From Alisma plantago-aquatica (lineage: Eukaryota; Streptophyta; Magnoliopsida; Alismatales; Alismataceae): DNA of 64,000 bases. The translations under genes were made by a program, and so were the position numbers. The notes beneath the pieces are model-generated. The model did no database searches. It was not told the DNA's origin and was given only the letters and a program-made list of their open reading frames with translations. Shown here piece by piece: positions 1-10,707 of the stretch. Location: NCBI GenBank assembly GCA_963693085.1, contig OY856411.1:117639267-117703266 (forward strand). The letters run 5' to 3'. Numbering within the stretch: the first letter of the stretch is position 1; the number at the start of each line of letters is the position of its first letter.

Positions 1-751
1 GCTTATATGGTTTGAAATATAATTTCTCCATTAAAGTGTATGATTGTGAAAATTGTATGATTTAAGTACTTTGAATGGATTTCTTTGGTAATATTCCCTT
101 GTGCATAAATGTTTTCATGGGCCTTATTGAAGTAATAAGTCCAATGTGTTTAAAAGAGAATAAATACAGAAAGAGATCTAATAATAAGAGAAATTGAGAT
201 AATGTTGAGAATAATGTGGAATTCTATAGAAGCTTAGGAGTTTTCTCATGATGGATTGGATTTTGGATCCACATGGTTCCTTTTGATAAAAGGAATCCAA
301 ATAAAGAAATAAAAGTGAAAGAGAGAGAAAATATGAGTAAATGATGCCTTGATAAGTGTTAACTTGCATATGAAGAAAATTCCTTTATCCTTTTGAGTTT
401 GGGACTCAAACTTGGCACACGTGTAGATAAAGTTAATACAAGGTTTCCTTAAAATTTAGAAGAAAAAGGATAAACGAGAAGAAAGTTATGGATTTAATAA
501 GATCCCTAAAGTGTGGGTATTGCAAAAGGATAGTATTAAATGTCACGGTTTTCCTATTTCTAATAGGATTTCTTTTTCTTGGACGTGTGCATTGAAGACC
601 ATCATATCAGAGATCGACAGACGACAAGTCTTCCCCTAGCTCTCACTGGAACAAGAAAGAGGAGTAGTGAAATTGAGTTTTCCAAATCAAGTTTCTCGCA
701 AAAGGATGGATGAGAAGACTTAGAAATTGGACCAATGGATTCAGAAGCAAG
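1..751 (+). repeat. Element C 5' LTR, first part (U3)
   Basis: Position 1 aligns with about 53547 in the 3' LTR, and similarity runs collinearly to 751, where element A interrupts it. The homologous run resumes at 24412. The segment is AT-rich and has no gene. The last five bases, GCAAG (747-751), are repeated at 24412-24416 as the target-site duplication of element A. Confidence 0.9.
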
Positions 752-2036
752 TGACGTGGATATTACCACACTAACAAACTCACCTAGGGCTGAAATCCCT
801 GGGTTTTTAACCAAAACCTTGTGTAATAATACCACCCGCAAGCGGATGGGTCTTATCGCAGTATAGTTGAGGATCGAATCCCAAGGGACAACGTTTTTAA
901 GAATCTTTTACTAGTCAAATCTAGTTGAATCAAGACTAGGATTTAGAACAGAGGTTGGTTTGAGTTTAATTAAACTAAATGTTAGGAAAGTAAAGGGAAG
1001 GATTAAAAGTTGATTAAAGATTAATGATGGGAATCACTGGGGTGGTCTCGGGTTTCACCACCACAACTCATGCAAACATATCCAATCACAAACATCCAGG
1101 CAAGATCTAACTATCCAAATAGAGCTGTTGCAAACCCTCCGTTAGGATGTTTAGGTTCACGTAAGCATCACCTTAGGCATCATATTTCTCGTCGCCATCC
1201 GGATCATGTACTTATGACTTTGAAGATACATATATCCAACTGAAGCTGCGCCCCCCCCATACGGGCCTTAGGCACACAAAAGTGTCACCGTGGGCTAGAT
1301 GGCTCATCCCCTCACGGATCATACACTTACAACCTCAGGGAATCCCATCTGATTTCTCATCAGGGAGTCAACCGTGTTAATCGACATTCAAATCCTACAT
1401 ATTGAAGTTCTCTCAACATAAGAACAAACAAGATAAATGTAAGCAGGTGATCAATCCACAAGCACACATTGATGATTAACAACGAAATGAAAAGTTATAT
1501 ACATGTCATGGAATGTTTAATGAAAAGACATATAAGCATGGGCAGCGGGGCTAGTACCCGCACCCCAGCGAAAGGAAACTACTTGCTCATGGTGAGAGAA
1601 ACAAGAAGAACAAAAGAGAGTGAATATTCCGCCATGAGCATGGTGAAGAAGATGATCGCAACTCAATGGAGAAACGGTCTTCTACACAACGTCGGGGCAG
1701 ATCTGGACGAGGAGGGAAGAACACCATGGCAGACGGGGCAGATCTTCTCTCTCCACCTTCTCTCACTTCTCGTAGTCCTTGCTTGCAACAACAGGAGAAA
1801 CTCATGGACGTGATGGCGGCATAGGCACGACATAGATGATGAAGATGACTACATATCTAGGTTTCCACCTCACATCTGGATGAACGGGTTGGATGGAGCG
1901 GATAGATGGATGCACCAGGGATCGAACACTTCTTGGGCGTAGTGTGGATGTAGAGGAGACCGTCTCCTTAGGCTGAGAACAAACCTGCAGCCTAATGGCG
2001 TCCGGAGAGGGTGCCTTGAATGGCTGGGGTAGGGTC

Positions 2037-2045
2037 CTATTTATA
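2037..2045 (-). promoter_or_regulatory. Putative TATA box of element A, left LTR
   Basis: The minus strand reads TATAAATAG, embedded in CAGCCTATAAATAGGACC. The same sequence is kept in the other LTR at 23121-23113. Its position splits the LTR into a ~1.3-kb U3 and a ~1.3-kb R/U5, which is plausible for a gypsy LTR. Start site not determined. Confidence 0.6.
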
Positions 2046-3080
2046 GGCTGGCTGGGCTAGACCAGTACCACGGTCGTGGCCTTTACAGACCGTGGTCACA
2101 GTTTGTTTTGTACTGAGGTCGCAGTTGTTTTTCACCCTTGGTCGCGGTCTCTTCTTTAGCCTGGCCGTAGTTCTCTATTTTTGGCTTGGGATGACTTGGT
2201 GTCGCGACTGGAGCTTGGACAACAGAGGGATGGTGATGACCGTGAGCTGGAGATAGGGCAGCGTCGCTCGCTGCTGGGGCTGTGATGAAGGGTAGCAGGA
2301 GACGCCGCGGTCACGGTTACTCACACCACGGTCGTGGTGTCTGCTGGAGTGCTGGTCGCGGTTTGTTGCGATGAAATCACGGGTGCGGTGTAGAAGAGAA
2401 GACCGCGGTCGTGGTATGGCGGGGTAGATCCGTGAGCAGTAGGGAGGAGGTTGCAGGCACCGACATGAAGCAGGTGTTGAAGATGTGAGGTGAAGGGACA
2501 ACAGTTGATCGGGGTGAGATGTTGTTGATTAGAAGAAGGCTGTCGTGGGTTGCGGTTTTGTGGTCGTAGGAACCGTGATCGTGGTTTGACATACCACGGT
2601 CGCGGTGTTGGAGCCGCTGGTGTGTGAGTGGCAGATTAGGGTTGCTGGGAGTGATGTGCCCGCAGTTATCTATTAGCAAAGTCGTGGTTTTTGAGTGGTG
2701 GGACAGAGGGAACCGCAGTCGCGGATAACTGAAGCCACAATCACGGTTCAGTGGTGGAGGAAGCAGGTAGCGATTGCGGGGTGCAGGCGCTGCTAGAGCT
2801 GGTCACAATGCGGTGAGGAAGGGAACGTCTGCTGACTGCGGTGGCGAAGAGAGGTCGCGGTGTTGGTGGAGAGGAAGATCACGACCAAGATCAGATGGAT
2901 GGAGGAGAGGTGGACCGCGGTTGGAGAGGGGAGGTCGTGGTGTAGGCGGAGGATAGAACCATGGGTGGAAGAAGAGTGGAGAATCGCGGGCGCAGTAGGC
3001 AGGTTGTACGCGGATGTGGGCTAAGCAGAGGGAGAGGGAACCACGGGTGAAGAGGCAGATGTCGCGGCCTGACCAGGAGG
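2046..3080 (-). promoter_or_regulatory. Array of short CGGTCG dyads in element A U3 (left LTR)
   Basis: More than a dozen degenerate copies of a short dyad lie in about 1 kb upstream of the TATA box. The clearest are ACCACGGTCGTGGT at 2325-2338, ACCGCGGTCGTGGT at 2402-2415, ACCACGGTCGCGGT at 2593-2606 and CCACGGTCGTGGC at 2068-2080. The arms ACCACG and CGTGGT are reverse complements around a GT centre. The segment is far richer in GC and CpG than its neighbours. A regulatory role is inferred only from position. Confidence 0.5.
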
Positions 3081-3335
3081 GGTCACAGTTGTAGGGTTTA
3101 GCTCCTGTGACTTGAATAAAGAAGAAAGGGCCACGATGGTGAATGGGCCTTGGAGATAGGGCCCATGTGCTCCAATTCAACCTGTAAATAGATGCAAAAT
3201 TCGATTAAAAATAGGGATAAATTTGATTAAGCCCAGTCAATGTGCATATTAGAAGATAAAGCCAATAAATGCAAACATACTAAGCAAAACTGGGCCCAAC
3301 ATGATGACTGAACCCGGACGAATATGCATTCATCA

Positions 3336-4919
3336 AAATACCCTGAACTTAAACGTTGCTCATCATCGAGTAACACAAAATCTGAAACTGTCACCAAATA
3401 AATACTTTCAACTCGTGTGATTGCTTCATCATCACATCACGATTGTTTCTTCTCTACTCTGTATGACTAAGCATCTCAACTTCCTAAGACCACTGAACAC
3501 ATCTTATCATATCTTCATTTCTGAGTTTGTTTCCCAACATCACGTCCTCCCTACTTTTTCTAACATCAAGCATGTCTAAGAGTTTCGTAAGAGTCCAGAG
3601 ATACCTGCTGAACAACAAGTATGCACCTGATCTGACACTGGTGTTTTTCAAGATATTGGCAAAAGTAGGCATTCATTGTTCCATTAGGTGGAAAAGGGAG
3701 TGAAGGGTGGTATGGAAGGAAGAAATAAATCTCTCCTCTATTCGACTCGAGATTTTTATTATTTGGTTGTAGTTTCATTGACTGAAACTCTTATTATTAT
3801 TATTATTTGTGTGAATCTCTCCTCTATTCGACTTGAGATTGCATTTTTATGTGCACATTGGCATCTTTTCTTGGTGGTACGCTCCTATTGCATAGCGAGG
3901 GGTATGGAAGAAGTGAATAGAGAGGGAGGAGGTGTGCCACCCCGAACTTAGGGTTTGGCACTATTTTGGCTATTTTTGTTTCTTTTTGATGGATGAAGGG
4001 GTAAGAAGATAATAGAAGAAGTGTAGAAGAGAGTTCAGATCAGAATGTAACTTGATTTACAATTCAGTGCACCAAGTTGTTCTCTTTATCATACTCTGCT
4101 CAAATAATGACTTGATGAGGATCCAGTGGAGATTCCATGCTATTGTTCCACTAGCCAGTTAGGAAGCACAATGTGTTTGATCCCTCTTGGTTCGATAGAT
4201 ATTAGCCATTTTCACCGATCTTGAGGTTAGGATTTATAAGCTTCACACAGTGATTTCTATCAATTGGCTAGTTTCAGAAATTGTCCCCCTTGAGGCTTCA
4301 CATCAGATAAGGAGGGTATAATGATTCAAAACTACATGGAAAAATGGGATAGCCAACTAGGTAATGCATTTGATTGAAACAAAAGCGTCAAAAATTCATC
4401 AAGTTTCTATACAAAACTACTTTGAAATTTTGAAAATTTTAAAAAATTTTGAAAATTTGCTCAAAATTGCAACGATGAAATCTTAAGTCTGAAGCAGATA
4501 GGAGTGGGTAGAAAGTATAGTACGTACCACCCACCCTCCAACCCGAACTTAGAAATTTTCTCGTCCCGAGCAAACTCTAAATCTGAGATGGAGGGGAAAA
4601 ACCGTACCGGTTGGTCCACCAAATGTGGTTGCATTCCTTTTAACGATGTATCCTCCATCTGAAATCTCAAAAATGAAAATTATCAGAAGTTAAGATTGCA
4701 TCTTGCGATGCATTATCTAAAACTAAAACTCAAAGTAAAAATCTAAGGTAAGGATCGGGTTGCCTCCCGATAAGCGCCTTTGTTTTATGTCATTGGCTAG
4801 ACTTGATTCCTTCAATTTTTTGGTAGAGATGTTGGTTTGGAGAGATCCAACATTGCTTCTGTGCCTATGTCAGCTGTGGTGAAATATCTCTTCAAGTGTT
4901 GGCCGTTTGCCACAAATTC
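3336..4919 (-). other. Element A 3' non-coding region between integrase and 3' LTR
   Basis: No convincing ORF remains in these ~1.6 kb. On the minus strand the stretch at 4600-4540 resembles the CTCGGGACGAG...TTCGGG sequence, and 4771-4753 the GGGAGGCAACCCGATCC block, that commonly follow integrase in Athila/Tat elements (recalled, not searched). The expected env-like ORF of Athila is absent or unrecognisable. The bases next to the LTR (minus strand AAGTTCAGGGTATTT) would be the polypurine tract but are only weakly purine-rich. Confidence 0.55.
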
Positions 4920-5998
4920 TCATGAATTTTCACTCCATAAAATGAAGGCACCATGTGGGATGATGCTTTTGACAATGTACGGTCCAGACCATCGAGAATA
5001 GAGTTTCCCTGGGAATAATCTTAGTCTTGAGTTGAGCAGTAGAACTTGGTCTCCCACTTGAATGTCCTTCCTTTTCAGATGACCATCACACCACAACTTT
5101 GTGCGTTCTTTATATATTTTGGCATTCTCATAAGCTGTCATTTGAAGTTCATCCAACTCCTGAAGTTGCAACATCCTGGCTTGGCCAGCTTTCTTCATGT
5201 CAAAATTCAGTTGTTTGATTGCCCACCAAGCTTTGTGTTCGAGTTCTACGGGCATGTGGCATGATTTTCCATAGATGAGTCTGAAGGGTGTTGTTCCAAG
5301 AGGAGTCTTGAAAGCAGTTCGGTAGGCCAACAAGGCGTCATTGATTTTTACTGACCAATCCTTTCGGTTGCATCCTACTGTCTTTTCTAGAATAGATTTG
5401 AGTTGACGGTTCGAAACCTCTACCTGCCCACTTGTTTGCGGGTGGTAGGGGGAAGCTACCTTGTGTTTTACACCATATCTTCTCAACAACGCTTCAAATA
5501 TTTTTTCCGAAAAATGAGAACCTCTGTCAGATATCACAGTGCGTGGGACTCCAAAATGGGGAAATATAGTCTTTGAACATTTTGATGATAGGTTTCGAAT
5601 CGCTAGTGACTGCTGGTATGGCCTCTACCCATTTAGAGACATAATCCACTGTGACTAGAATGTAGCACAATCCATGCGAGGATGGGAATGGGCCCATGTA
5701 GTCCACTCCCCAAACATCAAAAATCTCCACTTCTTTCCATAGCTTAAGTGGCATCTCATCTCTTTTTGTAATGTTACCCATTCTTTGACACTTGTCACTT
5801 GATAGAACAAAGTTGTAGGCATCTCTGGATATGTTTGGCCAAAAGAAACCACATTGCAAAACCTTCAAAGCACTTTTCTTAGAACTCATATGGCCTCCAA
5901 CTGGGCCTGAGTGGCATTGCTCTAAAACAAGTTGGGCTTCTTCCTCAGCAATACAACGTCTGTAGAAACCATCAACACAAAGCTTGAAGAGGTACGAT
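4920..5998 (-). pseudogene. Element A integrase, C-terminal part, frameshifted and cut by element B
   Basis: This integrase inserts element cDNA into chromosomes. Reading from 5998 down, the frame continues the sequence interrupted at 17182 on the far side of element B. An HHCC-like finger comes first (HSGPVGGH ... SSDKC); one expected Cys reads as Ser. The core follows with Asp in VWGVDYMG, Asp in ISDRGSHF and Glu in SGQVEVSN, so the DDE triad is all present. The C-terminal part includes [11 protein letters not shown] frameshift near 5530 separates the first Asp (frame ending 5527) from the rest (5537-4920). The frame closes at 4920. Non-functional because of the frameshift and the 11-kb insertion. 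Confidence 0.9.
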
Positions 5999-6330
5999 TT
6001 GTTGACCTAGAGGTTATACATTACTTATATTTTGATAATGACTTAACCATTCAACTCATATGTATCTAATATGTGTGTTTAAGATTGTTTGCAGGCATTA
6101 GGTACATGAAAAGGATCAAATATACAAAACCCTAGAATGGGTCAAGTTCAAGTCAAAATGGCTACAAGTGTGCATTTTGGGTTTTCTATGTAAACGACCT
6201 TAGAACATCTATGTAATCACTTGTAATAATGAATTGACTTGTAACTTAGAAGAGAAAAATGTTTGGGAAAAAAATCACCAAGTGCTTATCACTTTAAATG
6301 CAAATTAGAAAATGGATTACAGGCACTTGG

Positions 6331-6560
6331 TCGGTCGAGTTTCCCAGGCTTGAAACTCAACCGATCAGTCCTTGGTCGATTTTCTAAAGATTGCATCGGT
6401 CGAGTTGTGCTTGCACAGAACTCGACCGATCAGGTCACTGACCATTTCAAGTTTAAATGGGCAGTCGAGTTTTGTCAGGACAAACTCGACCGATCATTTG
6501 AATATCGGTTTTGTCTTTTACCTGATCGGTCGAGTTATTCCCATTGAAACCCGACCGATT
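6331..6560 (+). promoter_or_regulatory. Four-hairpin array in U3 of element B (5' LTR)
   Basis: Four inverted repeats follow each other: 6331-6364, 6395-6430, 6462-6493 and 6524-6559. Each has a left arm close to GATCGGTCGAGTT and a right arm close to AACTCGACCGATC, with short loops of differing sequence. The array lies ~140 bases upstream of the TATA box. The same four-hairpin order is present in all four copia LTRs of the window. Function unknown: it could be protein-binding DNA or structured RNA in the 3' end of the transcript. Confidence 0.75.
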
Positions 6561-6696
6561 GCACTGTACGAAATTTGCAGAAAAAAGTGATGTGACCGTT
6601 GGTGAGTGTTTTGGGCAAAAATAGAGTCATTTTCTTGAACAAAAAATGGCTATTTTTGTATCCAAGTGTCCCACAACTTAAAGGGACACCCTCAAC

Positions 6697-6705
6697 TATA
6701 AATAG
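6697..6705 (+). promoter_or_regulatory. Putative TATA box of element B, 5' LTR
   Basis: TATAAATAG occurs in CAACTATAAATAGACCCCC and is conserved at 16337-16345 and, in element B2, at 28200-28208 and 33688-33696. It places U3 at about 0.7 kb and R/U5 at about 0.8 kb. Confidence 0.7.
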
Positions 6706-7084
6706 ACCCCCTTGGAGTTCATTCCAAGCTTCTCTTCCATTGCAAACTTGGTTCTAGCATAGTTGAGAGTGTTCCAAGCCCTTGAGCCCCTTTCTCTCTC
6801 TACCTTCAAGATAAATTCGTGAGTTATGAGTGAGTTAGGTCCATGTGTATGAGATATATCCCTTGAATGATGTACAACTCTCCCTTCTCTCTTCCTACCT
6901 CCTATTCCCTTTGAAGTTTGATTGAAGCTGCTTCTCCAAGTGAAAGAGAGGTTGATGCGGTTCTTCTCCGAGTGAAGGTGAAGATGATGGCTGATCTTCA
7001 AGAGTGAAGATAGCTTGCTGCTCCAGATACCTTGGTGAAGGTGAAACGTAGAGAATCTCTCCAAGAGAAGGAGAGGTGCAAGGC

Positions 7085-7215
7085 AAAGTTCAAGCAAGAC
7101 AGGTAAATCCTGCAAGGCTGAACACTAAGGTAAGATTGAGTAAGTCCTTTGGAGAAGGCTGAAGAATCTTGCTTCGTGGGTAAGTCCTTGGAAAGGTAGA
7201 AGATCTTAGCTTGAG
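7085..7215 (+). repeat. Leader repeats with splice-donor-like GGTAAG motifs (element B)
   Basis: Degenerate repeats of the type GGTAAGTCCTTGGAGAAGGCTGAAGA occur in R/U5. GGTAAG is found at 7129-7134 and 7179-7184, with related CAGGTAAAT at ~7090 and AGTAAGT at ~7139. The equivalent region of B2 has six GGTAAG motifs. These match the plant 5' splice-site consensus; use is not shown. Confidence 0.5.
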
Positions 7216-7539
7216 AATTTAAGCCCTTGGTTGTGTGCTTTATGTATCTTGTAATCTTATTGTGATATATAAGAGGACCAAGTTGCAAATCCTAGAGTCT
7301 AACCAACTCTAGGTAGTGGACTGACATCGCTCTTAAGTTTAGGAAGTGGAACCACTCTAACCACCTGTCCAAGTGCTTGCCATTCATTGTCTCTTATCCT
7401 TGATTTGAATGTTAGATTAGGACATCAAATTGCTGCTTGATTTAGTCTCTGCACTAAGTTTAAATTGGTGGTCTAATTGATTTTGTGAAGTTTGTGTAGT
7501 TCTATTCACCCCCCCTCTAGAGCCCATTGATCCAACAAG

Positions 7540-7554
7540 TGGTATCAGAGTAGG
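7540..7554 (+). other. Primer-binding site of element B (initiator Met-tRNA type)
   Basis: TGGTATCAGAGTAGG starts two bases after the LTR end. It matches the usual plant copia site TGGTATCAGAGC with one change. Confidence 0.9.
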
Positions 7555-7587
7555 TCTTCTCCAAGCTACTTCAACAAGTAGGAGAAG

Positions 7588-9636
7588 ATGGGTGATTCAA
7601 CTCTAGGGTCACTTAACCTTGAAGGAAGCTTCTCCATGAGACCTCCAGTCTTCGATGGCACAAACTTTCTATATTGGAAGAGGAGACTGCAATTCTACCT
7701 CCAAGGTGTGAGCTACGAAATGTGGAAGATTGTCCACCTCAAATATGAAGATCCAAAAGGGGACATCACCACATGGGTGGAAGCGGAGATGAAGTGTGCT
7801 CAACTCAACGCCAAAGCTGTGAGCATCATCTACACCGCTCTTACTCCATCCGAGTTCAACCAGATCTCTTCTTGGGACACAGCGCATGAGATATGGCAAA
7901 AATTGTGTGTCACCTATGAAGGAACCGAGCAAGTGAAGGAGGCCAAATTCTAGATGCTTGGTGGTCTTCTAGAGAACTTCAAGATGGGTAAGAATGAGAG
8001 AGTGACAGATATGTACACTAGGCTAAATATCATCTTGAATAGCTTGGCAGCTCTTGGGAGTGTTATGGATAGAGGTACTATCAATGCCAAGATCTTGAGA
8101 TCTCTTCCTAAGATATTGGTGCCTAAGGTTACTTCAATTGAAGAAGTGTACAAGCTGAGTGAGTTGTCAACCGAGGAGCTGGTTGGTAACCTCCAAGCCC
8201 ATGAACCTAGGCTTGACAAGCAAGAAGAGGAAGAGAAAAGAGAAGAAAAGGAGTCTAAGAAGGTAAAGGACACATCCTTCAAAGCACAAGTTGAAGAAAT
8301 GGTCCGACAACAACAACTTGCCTTGAAGTCTCCCAGCCCTTCCTCAAGTGAAGATGAAGGTTCCTATGAGCATGAAGCAAATTACTCAAAAGGGAAGCAC
8401 TTCAAGAGAAAGCCCTCATCCTCAACTCCAAGATGCTATGAGTGTGGTAAAAAAGGCCACTACAAGAGTGACTGCCCAAAGGCCAAGAAGAGCCATCACA
8501 AGAGCAGCCACAAGAAAGATGACAAGTACAAGAGAGAAGCCAAGTACAAGAGGAAATATAAGAAGGAAAGAAGATTAAAAGTTGCAGCTCATGCAGCATG
8601 GGAGGAGTCTTCTTCAAGCTCTTCAAGCTCCGAAGACGGAGAATGCCACTTAGCTCTCATGGCCTCTACTAGTGAAGATGTATGTGAGGTAAGTGAGGTA
8701 AGAAAGGTAAGTGAAGTTAATTTGCTAGAGCTGCCTAAAGAAACTATCATTGATATGCTTAATGAATGCCAATCATCTTTTGCTAAATGTAAGTCTAAGA
8801 GGAAAAGATTAGGCAAGATAGTTGATGATCTTTATGCCAAAATTGATATTCTTGATAAAAAAGAAAAATTGCATCTTGATAGCATAGATTCCTTGCAAGG
8901 ACAATTTCTTGACCTTGAACTTCAATACAATGGAGTAGAGACCGAGAATGGTGTATATCTTAAAAATATTGAAAATCTTAAGATAGAACACCAAAATTGC
9001 CTAGATGAGCTTGATGTTCTTAAAACTAAAAATGTGGAACTCAAACTTATTGATGATGCTAGGAGAGATGAAGTTTATGCTTATCAAAGGGAGATTGTTG
9101 TGCTTAAATCTGAAAATGCCAAGTTTCTTGCTCAAGTTAGTGATTTTTCTTCTAGGCCTATTTTGCCAAGAAATGAAGTTGCTAGCTTAACTTTAGAAAA
9201 AGATTCTCTTCTTACTAAAGCCCTCTGTCTTGAGGCCGACCTTTTGCATGCTAGAGAAGATCTTGTTAGTCTTTCTACTACTATTATAAATCTGAGTGAT
9301 GATAATGCCAAGTTAAGATCTACTTTGCAAAGGTTTCTCTCGGGAAAGAAATCCCTCAATGATGTCCTAGAACACTCTACCAAACAGGTCGGTACTAGTG
9401 GTTTGGGATATGATGGGACTGCTCCCAAAGGTAAGAAAAAGAGCAAGAACAAGGGTAAGAAGAAGAGAGTGAAACCTCCCATTTTCAATGGAGAGACTTC
9501 CGGCTCTAAGAACCCTATGGTTTGTGTGGATTGCAAATGTGATGATCATTATTCCACTTATTGTCCTTACAAGCCCAAGGGGACCAACTCAAACATGAAA
9601 TGGGTCCCCAAGCTAACCCCGGATCCCAAAGTTTGA
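7588..9636 (+). pseudogene. gag: Element B gag, with one premature stop
   Basis: Gag forms the virus-like particle and packages element RNA. The ATG at 7588 is the first after the primer-binding site. An early part reads RPPVFDGTNFLYWKRRLQF, the plant copia gag N-terminus. A TAG stop at 7951-7953 interrupts the frame; it then runs open to TGA at 9634-9636. At ~8436-8477 there is a CCHC knuckle (C-X2-C-X4-H-X4-C: CYECGKKGHYKSDC) followed by Lys/His-rich and Ser-rich stretches, then ~250 residues with coiled-coil character and a second Cys/His group near the end (CVDCKCDDH...C). About 682 codons in all, long for copia gag but usual for Sireviruses. B2 has a sense Tyr codon where B has the stop. 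Confidence 0.9.
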
Positions 9637-9651
9637 GTTGGGTTCCGACAT

Positions 9652-9666
9652 CCTTCTTTCTTGTAG
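9652..9666 (+). promoter_or_regulatory. Splice-acceptor-like site at the gag/pol boundary of element B
   Basis: CCTTCTTTCTTGTAG followed by G lies 16-30 bases after the gag stop and just before the protease. Gag and protease share a frame, separated by the TGA and by the TAG inside this motif. B2 has a matching tract in the same place. Reading it as a 3' splice site is inference; readthrough is an alternative. Confidence 0.4.
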
Positions 9667-9667
9667 G

Positions 9668-10133
9668 TTAACAAGAGATGGATTGTTGATAGTGGCTACT
9701 CTAAGCATATGACTGGAGAATCATCCATTTCAAAAAGTTTGTGAAAAAGAAAGGAGGATTGGTAACCTTCGGGGATAACAAGAAGGGTAAGGTTATAGGT
9801 GAGGGTGATGTAGGCAGTGAACTATGTATTAAAAATGTGTTGCTTGTTGATGGCCTACATCACAATTTAATTAGTGTTAGTCAACTTTGTGATAATGGAT
9901 ATCTTGTGTTATTCACTTCTTTAGAATGCTTGCTACTAGATTCCCTCTCCTACAATGTTATATATAAGGGAACTAGAAATGGTAATCTTTATGTTATTGT
10001 TCTTGATGATCTTAAGCCCATACTAAATAGATGCTTAGTAGTAGATAAAAATGATCTTTCTCTTTGGCATCGTCCTTTGGGTCATGTGAATTTGCATCAA
10101 ATGAAGAAGTTGAACAAAAAGGACTTGGTCTGA
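9668..10133 (+). pseudogene. pol: Element B protease and pre-integrase region, broken
   Basis: The aspartic protease motif is visible at ~9679-9711 (WIVDSGYSKHMTG). The frame is then lost close to 9720. It resumes in another frame from 9741 as protease C-terminus (LVTFGDNKKGKV) and the pre-integrase segment with LWHRPLGH at ~10063. A TGA at 10131-10133 follows DLV and precedes the continuation GLPKL. The product would cleave the Gag-Pol polyprotein. One probable frameshift and one stop make it inactive. Confidence 0.87.
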
Positions 10134-10707
10134 GGACTTCCTAAATTGGATTTTGATAAGGATGAGGAATGCCAACCTTGTACACAAGGGAAACAAACCA
10201 AATCCTCCTTCAAATCCAAAGGAGTCATGAGTACCAAGAGAGTTCTTGAACTTCTTCATATTGATCTATTCGGACCAATGAGAACGCAAACGCTTCGTGG
10301 TTCCAAGTATTGTCTTATTATTGTTGATGATTTCTCTCGATATACTTGGACCTTCTTTCTCATTTCTAAAAGTGATACTCTTGATGTTTTCTCAAGCTTT
10401 TACAAACGGGTTGAAAACGAAGTTTCTTGCCGAATTGTTTCTATCCGTAGTGATCATGGGGGAGAGTTTGAAAATGATCTTTTTGAGCATTTTTGTGAAA
10501 AATCTGGTTATTCGCACAATTTCTCTTCTCCTCGTACACCTCAACAAAATGGGGTTGTATAGAGGAAGAACAGGTCGCTACAAGAGATGGCTAGGACCAT
10601 GCTTCTTGAGTATGACACTCCTAAGAAGGTTTGGGCTGAAGCTGTTAGTACGTCATGTTTTGTGCAAAACTGACTTTTCACACATCCATCTTTAAAGAAA
10701 CCCCCCT
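10134..10707 (+). pseudogene. pol: Element B integrase, catalytic Glu codon replaced by a stop
   Basis: After a zinc-finger end (CQPCTQGKQ) the integrase core shows the first Asp in LLHIDLFGPM (~10260) and the second in IRSDHGGEFEN (~10445). The third catalytic position, normally Glu in the motif NGVVERKN, is TAG at 10560-10562, flanked by NGVV and RKN. The frame continues with further damage; after ~10670 another stop and a shift near 10740 precede the next open stretch. Integrase joins element cDNA to target DNA. Confidence 0.9.

Larger units (their letters stand above)
752..3335 (-). repeat. Element A 3' LTR (left copy on + strand)
   Basis: It begins TGACGTGGATATTACC and ends GCATTCATCA on the plus strand and matches 21845-24411. 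On the minus strand U3 starts at 3335 and the TATA box is at 2045-2037. Stretches of 100-270 codons open here are low-complexity Pro/Arg/His frames that differ between the two LTRs, so I do not treat them as genes. Confidence 0.92.
6000..7537 (+). repeat. Element B 5' LTR
   Basis: 1538 bases from TGTTGACC to CCAACA, followed directly by the primer-binding site. It contains, in order, an AT-rich start, the hairpin array (6331-6560), the TATA box (6697-6705), and a purine-rich leader with degenerate repeats of the type CTCCAAGTGAAAGAGAGG and GGTAAGTCCTTGGAGAAGG. Frames open across it only reflect the repeats. Confidence 0.95.

Noticed and set aside
6263..6547. Short frames across the copia hairpin arrays (also 15903-16187, 27812-28204, 33300-33692)
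   Set aside because: Repeated LDRS/TRP words simply translate the hairpin arms; the frames lie upstream of the TATA box and show no codon-like conservation.
8402..9536. Minus-strand frames of 60-134 codons opposite copia gag
   Set aside because: They are antisense shadows of the Lys/Ser-rich gag frame with no recognisable domain.
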